The notes beneath the pieces were generated by a model. It was given only the letters and a program-made list of their open reading frames with translations, had not been told where the DNA came from and ran no database searches. This document shows, in pieces, positions 42,867-51,841 of a stretch of 64,000 bases of DNA. The translations under genes and the position numbers were made by a program. The DNA comes from Mucilaginibacter sp. KACC 22063. GTDB taxonomy: Bacteria; Bacteroidota; Bacteroidia; Sphingobacteriales; Sphingobacteriaceae. The stretch is from contig NZ_CP117877.1 in the NCBI RefSeq assembly GCF_028736115.1, positions 4,340,001 to 4,404,000 of the forward strand, read 5' to 3'. Numbering within the stretch: position 1 is the stretch's first letter; each line of letters opens with the position of its first letter.

Positions 42867-43428
42867 TTTGCTTATCCATGCAAATTTTAAGGTTCCTTTT
42901 ACCGTTTTGTATAAAGCTTTTTACCTCGTTAAGGGTAAAGCCTGTTTGCTCGGCTACTTCCTTATAACACTTCTCCTGCAAATAAAAAAGGTCGATGCTT
43001 TGCCTTTGCGACGCCACTAACTTTTCCATGCAATGATGCAGCCGTTTCAAATGCTCTTCCTTGTTTCCATCTTCAGGATGCAAAACGAAGGCCGATTCCA
43101 TAACATCATCAATATTAATTGCCTGGTGCTTGCCAGCAGAACGCAATTGCATTAGGCAGTAATTACGGCTAAGCACATACAACCAACTGTGAAATTGCTT
43201 TACCTCATGCTGCCTGGCTTTGATAATCAGTTCCTCAAAGATCTGCATTACGGCATCTTTACTTTGCTCCTCATCATGCAGGTATTTCAGGCACACGCCA
43301 TATACCAACGCCATGTACCTTTCAAACAAACGGCCGAGAATATCAATATCACCGCCATCACGATAGCTTTTCAATAAGCTTTCGTCATCGGTATCATCAA
43401 TATTGTGTTTCCGTTTAAGCCAGTTCAT
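42859..43428 (-). CDS. ECF-type RNA polymerase sigma factor
   Basis: I start at ATG 43428 (MNWLKRKHNIDDTDDESLL, 189 aa), because the longer frame would run into the terminator of the neighbouring operon. Region 2 (LLKSYRDGGDIDILGRLFERYMALVYGVCLKYL, DAVMQIFEEL) and region 4 (LVASQRQSIDLFYLQEKCYKEVAEQTGFTLNEVKSFIQNGKRNL) are clear. Its end overlaps the chimeric anti-sigma/TonB-like gene, the usual sigma/anti-sigma layout. Its regulon is unknown. Confidence 0.9.
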   Translation of the reverse strand: MNWLKRKHNIDDTDDESLLKSYRDGGDIDILGRLFERYMALVYGVCLKYLHDEEQSKDAVMQIFEELIIKARQHEVKQFHSWLYVLSRNYCLMQLRSAGKHQAINIDDVMESAFVLHPEDGNKEEHLKRLHHCMEKLVASQRQSIDLFYLQEKCYKEVAEQTGFTLNEVKSFIQNGKRNLKICMDKQSE

Positions 43429-43480
43429 TCGGTGCAGTAAAATAGTGGTTTTGTACGGCTTACAGAAATTGATGGGAAAC

Positions 43481-43514
43481 AAAAAAAGCCTGTCGGTATC
43501 AACCAACAGGCTTT
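43481..43514 (-). terminator. terminator of the pdhA-pdhC operon
   Basis: AAAGCCTGT (43485-43493) pairs with ACAGGCTTT (43506-43514); on the minus strand the hairpin is followed by seven T. It lies 23 bp beyond the E2 stop codon and just upstream of the sigma-factor gene. Confidence 0.85.
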
Positions 43515-43536
43515 GCTATTCAGATTTTAAATCTTA

Positions 43537-45222
43537 TCAGATCAGTAAACGTACCGGCTCTTCAAGCAATGATTTAAGTGTACCTAAGAAAGCGGCTGCA
43601 GAAGCGCCGTCAACCACGCGGTGGTCACTGCTTAAGGTTACTTTCATTACGTTACCTGGTACTACAGCACCGTTTTTAACAACAGGCACTTGTTGTATAC
43701 CGCTAACCGCAAGGATACATGCATTAGGTGTATTAATGATGGCAGTAAACTCGTCAACACCAAACATACCTAAGTTAGAAATAGTGAAGGTTGAGCCTTC
43801 CATTTCGTTTGGCTGTAGCTTTTTAGCTTTTGCTTTTCCGGCAAAGTCTTTCACTTCAACAGACAGGTGGCTTAAAGTTTTGCTATCGGCATATTTAATA
43901 ACCGGTACAAGCAAACCTTCGTCAACCGCAACAGCTACACCAATGTTTACGTGCTCGTTAACACGGATGGTATCGCCCTGCCATGATGAGTTAACAGCCG
44001 GATGTTGTTTTAAGGCAACAGCACAAGCTTTAACAACAAAGTCGTTAAATGATATCTTAACCGGCGCAACTTCATTGATCTTGGTACGTGCAGCAATAGC
44101 AGCGTCCATATCAATTTTAACAGTTACATAGAAATGCGGAGCAGTAAACAAGCTTTCTGATAAACGGCGGCCAATTGCTTTACGCATTTGGGTAACCGGT
44201 TTCTCAGTATATTTTTCTTCGCCTAATACAGTTGGCAATGAAATAGTTTGTGCTGGTTTTGCATCTTTAGCCGGAGCAGCTTGTTCTGCAGGTGCAGAAG
44301 CAGTGGCAGCAGCCGGTTTAGCAGATGGCGTAAAGCCTTCAACATCCTTTTTAACGACACGGCCGCCTTCGGCGCTGCCTTTAACGTCATTAAGGTTAAT
44401 GCCTTTATCTTTAGCGATTTTGCGTGCCAATGGAGATGCTTTTACGCGGCTATCATCCCCGGTTGAACCGGTTGAATCAGACTCGGTAGCAGCGGCGGTT
44501 GCAGGAGCAGTTTCTTGTGTAGCGGTAGGTGCATTTGCGCTGCTACTGCTACTCGATCCTGCTACTGGAGCACTTAATAACGGAGTAATGTCTGTGCCTT
44601 CTTTACCAACAATGGCAATAATATCGTTCACTTTAGCGGCTTCACCTTCTTTAACACCAATGTAAAGCAGGGTACCTTCTTCGTAACCTACTACTTCCAT
44701 TGTTGCTTTGTCGGTTTCAACGTCAGCAAGTGAATCGTCTGATTTTATTTTATCACCTACTTTAAAGTTCCATTTCTGGATAACGCCTTCGGTCATGGTG
44801 TCGCTTAACAGCGGCATACGGATAACAGCGGCAGGGATATTTGAGGTGTCAACAGCAGCAGGTGCCGGTGCACTTTCAGTTTTTTGTTCAGGAGCTGCCG
44901 AAGGCTGCGGAGCTGGTGCAGCAGCAGTATCAGCTACAGGAGCAGAACCACCTTCTGCGTCAAGCGCAGCTTTGTAGTCTTCGCCTTCATTACCTAAAAC
45001 GGCAATAACGCTATCAACAGGTGCGGCCTTGCCTTCTTCAATACCTATATATAATAAGGTGCCATCCTGGTACGATTCAAAATCCATGGTGGCTTTGTCT
45101 GTTTCCACTTCGGCTAACAGGTCACCTGATTTTACTTTATCGCCAACTTTTTTATGCCATTTTGCAATAACACCTTCGGTCATGGTGTCACTCATTTTAG
45201 GCATTTTAACTACTTCGGCCAT
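43537..45222 (-). CDS. pdhC: pyruvate dehydrogenase E2, dihydrolipoamide acetyltransferase
   Basis: A 561-aa core subunit that moves the acetyl group to CoA. Two lipoyl domains are visible with lipoylated Lys43 and Lys172 (both ETDKATM), joined by Ala/Pro-rich linkers. A peripheral-subunit-binding domain (VKASPLARKIAKDKGINLNDVKGSAEGGRVVKKDV) and the catalytic domain ending HRVVDGASAAAFLGTLKSLLEEPVRLLI, with the active-site His-x3-Asp, follow. It is 25 bp after the E1-alpha gene. The E1-beta and E3 genes are elsewhere, as is common in Bacteroidota. Confidence 0.95.
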   Translation of the reverse strand: MAEVVKMPKMSDTMTEGVIAKWHKKVGDKVKSGDLLAEVETDKATMDFESYQDGTLLYIGIEEGKAAPVDSVIAVLGNEGEDYKAALDAEGGSAPVADTAAAPAPQPSAAPEQKTESAPAPAAVDTSNIPAAVIRMPLLSDTMTEGVIQKWNFKVGDKIKSDDSLADVETDKATMEVVGYEEGTLLYIGVKEGEAAKVNDIIAIVGKEGTDITPLLSAPVAGSSSSSSANAPTATQETAPATAAATESDSTGSTGDDSRVKASPLARKIAKDKGINLNDVKGSAEGGRVVKKDVEGFTPSAKPAAATASAPAEQAAPAKDAKPAQTISLPTVLGEEKYTEKPVTQMRKAIGRRLSESLFTAPHFYVTVKIDMDAAIAARTKINEVAPVKISFNDFVVKACAVALKQHPAVNSSWQGDTIRVNEHVNIGVAVAVDEGLLVPVIKYADSKTLSHLSVEVKDFAGKAKAKKLQPNEMEGSTFTISNLGMFGVDEFTAIINTPNACILAVSGIQQVPVVKNGAVVPGNVMKVTLSSDHRVVDGASAAAFLGTLKSLLEEPVRLLI

Positions 45223-45247
45223 AGCTTATAGATGAAATTTTTTTGTT

Positions 45248-46249
45248 TTAAACGTTTTCTCTGATAAATGGATAATCCTGCTGAACATATACATCAGTAT
45301 AAAGTTCAGAAGCATCTGGCCATGGTGATTCTTCAGCGAATTTAATTGCCTCGTCAACCTGTCCTTTAATTTTAGCTTCGATCTCTTCAAACCATTTCTC
45401 GTCGGCATAACCTTCCTTTTCGATGGTTTGCTTAACAATTTCAATCGGATCTTTTGCCTTATAGCTTTCTACCTCTTCTTTAGTACGGTATTTCTGAGGA
45501 TCAGACATAGAGTGGCCTTTGTAACGGTAAGTGCGCATTTCAAGGAAGGTTGGGCCTTCGCCTGCACGTGCACGGTCAACAGCCTCGTTCATGGCAGTGT
45601 GAACCGCAACCGGGTCCATACCATCAACTGCTGATGACGGAATACCATATGGTAAGCCTAATTTATAGATATCAGTTTCAATAGTAGTACGCTCAACAGA
45701 TGTACCCATTGCATAACCGTTGTTTTCGCAAACGAAAATTACAGGCAGTTTCCAAAGGCTTGCCATGTTAAAGGTTTCGTTTAACGCACCCTGACGTACA
45801 GCACCATCGCCCATGTAGGTAACGCATACATTGTCTGTACCGTTATATTTTTCGGCAAATGCAATACCGGCACCCAGCGGGATTTGGCCACCAACGATAC
45901 CATGACCACCAAAGAAACGGTTTTCTTTGTCGAACATGTGCATTGAACCACCTTTACCTTTAGAGCAGCCAGTTACTTTGCCATACATTTCGGCCATTAC
46001 TGCATTAGGGTGTGTACCTTTTGCAATAGCATGCGCGTGGTCGCGGTAAGCTGTAATCATGCTGTCCTCATGTCTAAGTACAGACATTGCTCCGGCTAAT
46101 ACAGCTTCCTGGCCAATATACAGGTGACAAAAACCTCTGATTTTTTGCTGTCCGTATACTTGCCCGGTTTTTTCTTCGAACTTACGCATTAACAGCATCG
46201 ACTCGTACCATTTAAGGTAGGTATCTTTATTTATTTCGATTGAACTCAT
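45248..46249 (-). CDS. pdhA: pyruvate dehydrogenase E1 component, alpha subunit
   Basis: A 333-aa thiamine-diphosphate enzyme subunit for decarboxylation of pyruvate. The ThDP motif runs from GDGAVRQGALNETFNMA to ENN (YMGDGA...FVCENN), and the regulatory-loop region TYRYKGHSMSDPQKYR is conserved. KGKGGSMHMFDKENRFFGGHGIVGGQIPLG is the usual cofactor-site stretch. It leads a two-gene operon with the E2 gene. A minus-strand TAGATTTG (46285-46292) matches the -7 promoter box, 35 bp before the start. Confidence 0.95.
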   Translation of the reverse strand: MSSIEINKDTYLKWYESMLLMRKFEEKTGQVYGQQKIRGFCHLYIGQEAVLAGAMSVLRHEDSMITAYRDHAHAIAKGTHPNAVMAEMYGKVTGCSKGKGGSMHMFDKENRFFGGHGIVGGQIPLGAGIAFAEKYNGTDNVCVTYMGDGAVRQGALNETFNMASLWKLPVIFVCENNGYAMGTSVERTTIETDIYKLGLPYGIPSSAVDGMDPVAVHTAMNEAVDRARAGEGPTFLEMRTYRYKGHSMSDPQKYRTKEEVESYKAKDPIEIVKQTIEKEGYADEKWFEEIEAKIKGQVDEAIKFAEESPWPDASELYTDVYVQQDYPFIRENV

Positions 46250-46419
46250 CTGTTAAACAATCTTTTCTATTTTTTGAGAATGCGCAAATCTAAACATATC
46301 ACATTAAAAAAGGAAACTGCATCACATTTGTTATAAAGAATAATTACAACCGCATTACAAGACACTTGCAATTAACTATTGTTTGTGGATAATTAATTAA
46401 AAATATATTTTCTTTCCGA

Positions 46420-46450
46420 TTTGGTATGTTTTGGGAAAACTATATCTTTG
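46420..46450 (+). promoter_or_regulatory. promoter of the NlpC/P60 gene
   Basis: TTTG (46420-46423), exactly 19 bp, TATCTTTG (46443-46450): a full match to the Bacteroidota consensus. The start codon is 74 bp downstream. Confidence 0.8.
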
Positions 46451-46524
46451 TATTCAACAATAGACATAAGTGTCTGATTTAATAAACGATTTGTTGTTGA
46501 AAAAACCAACGAACTACTGATTAA

Positions 46525-47094
46525 ATGAAGAAAATTATCCTGGCTATTGCGTTGTGCCTTAGTATTTTAGCATCGCAGGCGCAAACAAAAAACGTTCCAA
46601 CTCAGACTGCCGACAAACCATCTGATGAAGAACAGTCATTAGCAAAAGATTACTTTTCACAAGTAATGGGTGTTGCCCTTAATGCTACTTCAAACGTAAA
46701 GCTTTTTCAATTTGTGTATGACTGGATTGGTACTCCTTACCATTTCGGCGGCAGCTCTAAAAGAGGCATTGATTGCTCTGGCTTTACAAAAGAGCTTTAT
46801 ACAAAGGTTTTCAACTTAACGATAAAAAGAAATTCACGCGATATATTCAGCATGGTTAGTCCGGTTGCAAAGGACGAACTGAAAGAAGGCGACCTGGTAT
46901 TTTTTAAAATCCACAGCCGCAGCATATCGCACGTAGGTATTTATTTAGGTGATGGCCGCTTTGCCCACGCCTCAATGAAAGGTGTTGCAGTAAGCAATTT
47001 AGACGATCCATATTACAGCCGTTATTTTTATCGCGGCGGTCGCATGCTGGATGTGTTTAAAGAGGAATTGGAAAAAACAGGAGATGTACAATAA
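46525..47094 (+). CDS. NlpC/P60-family cell-wall endopeptidase
   Basis: A 189-aa secreted hydrolase with a signal peptide (MKKIILAIALCLSILASQAQ). A catalytic NlpC/P60 domain follows: Cys84 in RGIDCSGFTKELY, His136 in SISHVGIYL and the third polar residue, His148, in FAHAS. Members cut gamma-D-glutamyl-diaminopimelate bonds in peptidoglycan. No SH3 or LysM domain is fused, so targeting is by the short N-terminal region (21-60). It has a perfect promoter and a strong terminator and is thus a single-gene unit. Confidence 0.92.
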   Translation: MKKIILAIALCLSILASQAQTKNVPTQTADKPSDEEQSLAKDYFSQVMGVALNATSNVKLFQFVYDWIGTPYHFGGSSKRGIDCSGFTKELYTKVFNLTIKRNSRDIFSMVSPVAKDELKEGDLVFFKIHSRSISHVGIYLGDGRFAHASMKGVAVSNLDDPYYSRYFYRGGRMLDVFKEELEKTGDVQ

Positions 47095-47121
47095 TTACCA
47101 ATTATAAACCCTGATTAAACT

Positions 47122-47154
47122 AAAAAATCCTTTCAGCCGAAAGGATTTTTTTTT
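47122..47154. terminator. bidirectional terminator
   Basis: AAAAAATCCTTT (47122-47133) pairs with AAAGGATTTTTT (47140-47151), followed by more T. It sits between the convergent NlpC/P60 and small membrane protein genes and can act on both. Confidence 0.85.
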
Positions 47155-47173
47155 GACAATTAATTTCCTGATA

Positions 47174-47362
47174 CTATTTAGCATTATCTGCCGTGTTTCT
47201 TACAAGGCTCATGCCCGAGAAAAAGAAGATGATAGCAATAACACCAACAACTACAAGGGTAGTAATTTGCGAGCTGTGCTGAATAATACCGATGCCGGTA
47301 TAAATTAAACCAACTATGCCTAAAATAGTAAGTATTGCACCGAAAGTACGTTTTAAATTCAT
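47174..47362 (-). CDS. small two-helix membrane protein
   Basis: From ATG 47362 a 62-aa protein: MNLKRTFGAILTILGIVGLIYTGIG forms one membrane helix and TTLVVVGVIAIIFFFSGMSLV the second, with a short loop between and a charged tail (VRNTADNAK). The longer frame adds 15 residues beginning with TTG and has no support. Similar short proteins are widespread in Bacteroidota and of unknown function. It is divergent to the SPFH gene, with 74 bp between. Confidence 0.7.
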   Translation of the reverse strand: MNLKRTFGAILTILGIVGLIYTGIGIIQHSSQITTLVVVGVIAIIFFFSGMSLVRNTADNAK

Positions 47363-47436
47363 GGTAAATGTTTTTAGGTAATTGTATTCAAATGAGTAAC
47401 TTAACAAAATATATTAATCACTTTTAAAAGCTTATA

Positions 47437-48381
47437 ATGACAACCGGAGCCATATTGTTTTATGTAATTATCATAATTTTAATCATCGCCGTTCTATCAA
47501 CCGCCGTAACTATTCGCCAGGGTACCATAGGGGTTGTAACCGTCTTCGGCAAATATCGCCGCATAATGTTGCCGGGATTAAACTTTAAAATCCCTTTTAT
47601 AGAACAGCTTTATACGCGTATTTCTATCCAGAACAGGTCTGTTGAGCTTGAATTTCAGGCAGTGACCATAGACCAGGCCAATGTTTATTTCAAAGCCATG
47701 TTACTGTACTCGGTACTGGATCAGAGCGAAGAAACTATAAAGAACGTAGCTTTTAAGTTTGTTGACGACCGTAACCTGATGCAGGCGCTGGTGCGTACTA
47801 TTGAGGGCTCTATCCGCGCGTTTGTGGCCACCAAAAGACAGTCGGACGTGTTGATTTTACGTAAGGATATAGTTGAGCACGTAAAAGAACAAATTGACCA
47901 GATATTAGAAGGATGGGGTTACCACCTGCAAGACCTGCAGCTGAATGATATTACTTTTGACGAAGTGATTATGAAATCGATGAGCCAGGTAGTAGCATCA
48001 AGCAACCTGAAAGCAGCTGCCGAAAACGAAGGCCAGGCTTTATTGATCACTAAAACCAAAGCTGCCGAAGCTGAAGGTAACGCGATTAAAATTGCTGCCG
48101 AAGCTGAGCGCCAGGCATCGCAGTTACGCGGACAAGGTGTAGCCTTATTCCGCGAAGAGGTTGCAAAGGGTATGACTGTTGCTGCCAAAGAAATGCAGCA
48201 TGCCAACATGGATACCTCGGTTATCCTATTTACGATGTGGACAGAGGCCATCAAACACTTTTCTGAAAACTCGAAAGGCAACGTTATTTTCTTAGACGGA
48301 TCATCAGAAGCAATGGAACGCACCATGAAAGAAATGATGGCGTTAAACCATTTACATATGCCGAAGTCTGATGGTAAATAA
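47437..48381 (+). CDS. SPFH/band 7 family protein (slipin/prohibitin-like)
   Basis: A 314-aa membrane-anchored protein. An N-terminal helix (GAILFYVIIIILIIAVLSTAV) is followed by the SPFH domain (RQGTIGVVTVFGKYRRIMLPGLNFKIPFIE), then a heptad-rich Ala/Glu coiled coil (LKAAAENEGQALLITKTKAAEAEGNA) and a C-terminal tail. Such proteins build ring or raft-like assemblies in the inner membrane and often guard proteases. No NfeD or FtsH partner gene is adjacent; the next gene, 39 bp downstream in the same direction, is a metal-dependent hydrolase-like protein, so the two could be one unit. Confidence 0.9.
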   Translation: MTTGAILFYVIIIILIIAVLSTAVTIRQGTIGVVTVFGKYRRIMLPGLNFKIPFIEQLYTRISIQNRSVELEFQAVTIDQANVYFKAMLLYSVLDQSEETIKNVAFKFVDDRNLMQALVRTIEGSIRAFVATKRQSDVLILRKDIVEHVKEQIDQILEGWGYHLQDLQLNDITFDEVIMKSMSQVVASSNLKAAAENEGQALLITKTKAAEAEGNAIKIAAEAERQASQLRGQGVALFREEVAKGMTVAAKEMQHANMDTSVILFTMWTEAIKHFSENSKGNVIFLDGSSEAMERTMKEMMALNHLHMPKSDGK

Positions 48382-48420
48382 GCCATTAAACTATTGACAT
48401 TTAATACGCCTGATTAATTT

Positions 48421-48978
48421 ATGAGTCCAAAAGTTGTGCGGGGGATTTGTGCGATCGCCTTTTGTTTCATCGGCATGTGCGCCGTTAATGCACAGGCATA
48501 CCACCAACTTCATACAAGTGATTTCCAGGCTAAACCCAGAGCAGGCAATGAGATAGCTTATACCAATTGTACGGTCGACTTCAGCTATCAGCCGGTTTAC
48601 AACAGGGGTAATTACCAGCTTACTTTTAATGTTAACCTGCGCATGAACAAAGATCAATCGTGGCTAGACCGTTCGCGCATCATATCTGAAGCTATGCTGG
48701 CCGATGTTTTACAACATGAACAAGGGCATTATAACCTGGCTTACATGATGCAGCAGGAAATGATAAGCGTATTTAACCGCACACGTTTCGGCAGCAATTA
48801 TGAACAGCAGGTACATAATATATTTGCTGCTATAAAGAAGAAATATACCCAGCTGAATTTGGACTATGATGAGGATACTGCCCACATGCAGGACCGTAAG
48901 CAGCAAAACAGCTGGAACGCTTACTTTCAACAGCAACTTGGACAAAACAGCCGCATGGCTGCCCTGGAAGAGAGATAG
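48421..48978 (+). CDS. DUF922-like secreted zinc-peptidase-type protein
   Basis: A 185-aa protein with a signal peptide (VVRGICAIAFCFIGMCAVNAQA). The domain contains LQHEQGHYNLAYMMQQEM, an HExGH motif with two histidines and a glutamate as in the DUF922 group of putative zinc peptidases, and a preceding HTSDFQAKPRAGNEIAYTNC. The usual W-S-x-F opening (here LHTSDFQAKP) is present in altered form. It is probably periplasmic, with unknown substrate. It follows the SPFH gene by 39 bp and is followed directly by a large nested palindrome. Confidence 0.78.
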   Translation: MSPKVVRGICAIAFCFIGMCAVNAQAYHQLHTSDFQAKPRAGNEIAYTNCTVDFSYQPVYNRGNYQLTFNVNLRMNKDQSWLDRSRIISEAMLADVLQHEQGHYNLAYMMQQEMISVFNRTRFGSNYEQQVHNIFAAIKKKYTQLNLDYDEDTAHMQDRKQQNSWNAYFQQQLGQNSRMAALEER

Positions 48979-49160
48979 CGAGCCTCATCCCAACCCTCTC
49001 CAAATGGAGAGGGAGTTACAAAAGATTTGTCATTGCGAGGAGGTACGACGAAGCAATCTCAAATATACCAACATGTATTATTAGATTGCCACGCTAACGC
49101 TCGCAATGACATTTATAATCTTATTCCCTCCCTTGGGAGGGTTGGGAGGGGTGTCCTCGC
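48978..49160. repeat. nested composite inverted repeat (~183 bp)
   Basis: Outer arms: GCGAG-CCTCATCCCAACCCTC... (48978-49014) is an inverted partner of ...GAGGGTTGGGAGGGGTGTCCTCGC (49125-49160), each with its own CTCTCC/GGAGAG-type hairpin. Inner arms: GTCATTGCGAGG-GTACGACGAAGCAATCT (49029-49059) and AGATTGCC-ACGC-CTCGCAATGAC (49083-49110). The inner palindrome thus sits inside the outer one. It fills the gap between the convergent DUF922-like and helicase genes. Confidence 0.75.
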
Positions 49161-49172
49161 AAAACAAAAGGA

Positions 49173-51794
49173 TCACTTTCTTCTGCCCCTACCCCTTGGC
49201 GGTCCGATAAAAAATCCTTGACGGCGGGGTTCAGCAGGTTTGTTGTTCTCTTCTTTAACTTCTTTTTTTGTTTTTACCTCAACATTATACTCGCGTGCCA
49301 TTTTATTAACACGGTCTTCAAGGCTTTCAGTAGTCAGTTTTTCGCGAAGGCTATCCACCATTATCGGGAAGGCAAAGGGTGTAGGCCTTTCTATTTGTTT
49401 AACAATTACTTTCTGCTGGCTTATGCGCTGCAGGGCAGCCCGTAAACGAAATTCTTCTAACTGGAAAGCCAGCGCCTCATTATATGCCTGCCGTACCAGT
49501 AAATTATCAGGTTCATACTCGCTAAATACCTCGAAGAGCAATGAAGTGGAAGCCTGCAAGTGCTTGTTTTTTACCGGCTGACCAGGATAGCCTGTAAACA
49601 CGAGCCCGCCAATGTGCGCAATATCCCTGAACCTGCGCCTTGCCATTTCGTTAGCGTTAAGGCTATGCTGTATATCGTCTATCAGGTTATTGATCGTGAA
49701 TAGGTCATTATCCAAAGCTTGCTGCAACAATACTTCATCATCTGTCAGTAACTCAAAGCCATAGTCATTCATGGCAATGGAAAACGTAGCAGGTTTAAGT
49801 TTAGATAGCCTGTAAGCAAACAAAGATGCCATACCTTCATGAACCAGCCTGCCCTCGAAAGGATAAAATAACAGGTGGTGCCCATCACGCGACTGGAATG
49901 ATTCTATCAAGAACTCGCTACTATGCGGTAAATGTGATAATTGCGATTGAAGATTAAACAATGGTTTTAAGGCTATAATTTCTTCATCCGTTTCCAACCC
50001 ACGGGCAACCTCGTCAAGCTTATCCCGAAATACTGCCGACAATTGCGACGATAGCGGCATACGCCCACCGAGGTAACTCGCGATCAGCCCTTTCTTTGCG
50101 TTCGACTTGCGAACGAAAGCCGTCATCTCTTTTACATTCACAAACTCAAGGCTACAGCCGGCAAACCAAAACACATCTCCAGGTTTTAACTTAGATATAA
50201 AATATTCTTCTACTGTACCTAATGTACCGCCGTGCAGCAGTTTAACACGCAAACTAACTTCACTGGTTATGGTGCCAATGCTTAACCTGTGCCGCATAGC
50301 TACCCGGCGGCTGTTTACCTTATATAATCCATTCTCCACCTCTACTTTTAAAAACTCATCATACTGCGAAAGCGTGCTTCCGCCGGTGGTTATAAAGTCC
50401 AGCAATTGCCCAAATTCGCTACGGCGCAGATCAGCAAAAGCATAGGTGCTTTTAACTTCATTAAAAAGCTGGTCGGCCCTAAAGCCTTCTGAAACAGCCA
50501 GCGTTACCATATACTGTATCAGTACATCTATAGCTAGCAGAATAGGGTCGCGGCTTTCAAAGTTGCCATTGATCATGGCCTGCTTTAAGGCTGCACCCTC
50601 CAATAATTCCATGGAATGTGTAGGGATAAACCAAATACGTGAGGTTGCTCCCGGATGGTGACCGCTTCGCCCGGCACGCTGCATAAAGCGTGCAACACCT
50701 TTTGGGCTGCCTACCTGTATAACAGTATCAACCGGGCGAAAATCTACCCCTAAATCCAAACTGGACGTACAGACCACCAGCTTTAAAGCCTGGCTATGCA
50801 GTGCCTGCTCTACCCAGTTACGCAACTCGTTGTCCAGCGAACCATGGTGCATGGCAATAATACCTGCGTATTCGGGGTACTTATCTAAAATAGCATGGTA
50901 CCATATTTCTGACTGTGCCCTTGTATTGGTAAACAGCAACGTGGTAGTGCTTTTAGCTACAATGCCCATCACTTCAGGCAGCAAAGCCAAACCAATGTGG
51001 CCCGTCCAAGAATAGTTTTCGATGCTCTTAGGGATAACAGATTTGATAACGATCTTTTTTCCGAGATTAGCCCTTACCATTTTAATCTGATCCTGCGGAA
51101 AACTATTACCAAGCAATACCTCAGCCGCCTGTTCCAGATTTCCGATGGTTGCGCTGATGCCCCACACTCTGAGTTGTGTGGTGCGAGGTGTGAGGTGCGG
51201 GTTTCTATTTAGCTGATTAGTTTCAGGCAACTGATTACCGGCAACTGAGAGGTTCTTCAACCTCGATAATCCCAACTCCACCTGTACACCGCGTTTGGTT
51301 CCCAGCAGTTCGTGCCATTCATCAATTACGACCACTTCCAGGTGCTGAAACATCTTGGGATAATCTTTCTGCGCCAGCATTAAGTGTAAACTTTCGGGCG
51401 TGGTTAACAAAACCTCCGGAAGCTTTTTCTTTAATGCCTGTTTTTCGGCAAGCGGAGTATCCCCTGTCCGGGTAGCAATGCGCCATGGAATGTCCAGATC
51501 ATCGCACACCTCCTGCATGGCTTTACGTATATCATTGGTAAGTGCGCGGAGGGGTGTAATCCATAGCATTAGTAGACCGTTGTTTTCCCGGCGCTGGTAG
51601 CTATCCGGATAACGGTTGATATAAGCTGCAAGAAAGGGAAGAAATAAGGCAAATGTTTTACCGCTGCCTGTTGGCGCATTTAGCAAACCAGAACAACCAG
51701 ACAGGTAAGCATCTTCCATTTCTAATTGAAACGGAAACTGTTTCCAGTCTTTATGCTTAAACCATTCGCGTATAATTTGCTGTCCCTGCGTCAT
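49173..51794 (-). CDS. Lhr-like DEXH-box helicase (ligase-associated type)
   Basis: An 873-aa superfamily-2 helicase. Walker A APTGSGKT (40-47), motif II DEWHE, motif III SATIG, the second RecA domain with SSLDLGVDF and motif VI QRAGRSGHHPG are visible, then the Lhr winged-helix and core domain. The length is that of the DNA-ligase-associated helicases, which usually lie with an ATP-dependent ligase and a metallo-beta-lactamase-type exonuclease in one operon; neither is present within the window here. It is likely a DNA repair helicase. It stands alone between a repeat and a divergent lipoprotein gene. Confidence 0.88.
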   Translation of the reverse strand: MTQGQQIIREWFKHKDWKQFPFQLEMEDAYLSGCSGLLNAPTGSGKTFALFLPFLAAYINRYPDSYQRRENNGLLMLWITPLRALTNDIRKAMQEVCDDLDIPWRIATRTGDTPLAEKQALKKKLPEVLLTTPESLHLMLAQKDYPKMFQHLEVVVIDEWHELLGTKRGVQVELGLSRLKNLSVAGNQLPETNQLNRNPHLTPRTTQLRVWGISATIGNLEQAAEVLLGNSFPQDQIKMVRANLGKKIVIKSVIPKSIENYSWTGHIGLALLPEVMGIVAKSTTTLLFTNTRAQSEIWYHAILDKYPEYAGIIAMHHGSLDNELRNWVEQALHSQALKLVVCTSSLDLGVDFRPVDTVIQVGSPKGVARFMQRAGRSGHHPGATSRIWFIPTHSMELLEGAALKQAMINGNFESRDPILLAIDVLIQYMVTLAVSEGFRADQLFNEVKSTYAFADLRRSEFGQLLDFITTGGSTLSQYDEFLKVEVENGLYKVNSRRVAMRHRLSIGTITSEVSLRVKLLHGGTLGTVEEYFISKLKPGDVFWFAGCSLEFVNVKEMTAFVRKSNAKKGLIASYLGGRMPLSSQLSAVFRDKLDEVARGLETDEEIIALKPLFNLQSQLSHLPHSSEFLIESFQSRDGHHLLFYPFEGRLVHEGMASLFAYRLSKLKPATFSIAMNDYGFELLTDDEVLLQQALDNDLFTINNLIDDIQHSLNANEMARRRFRDIAHIGGLVFTGYPGQPVKNKHLQASTSLLFEVFSEYEPDNLLVRQAYNEALAFQLEEFRLRAALQRISQQKVIVKQIERPTPFAFPIMVDSLREKLTTESLEDRVNKMAREYNVEVKTKKEVKEENNKPAEPRRQGFFIGPPRGRGRRK

Positions 51795-51841
51795 GTCAAT
51801 TACTAATACATTAACGGTATGATACTTGTTTACAACATCCT

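Noticed and set aside
43403..44131. 242-aa open frame opposite the E2 gene
   Set aside because: Runs antisense through the conserved E2 catalytic domain and has biased, low-complexity composition; a shadow of a real gene.
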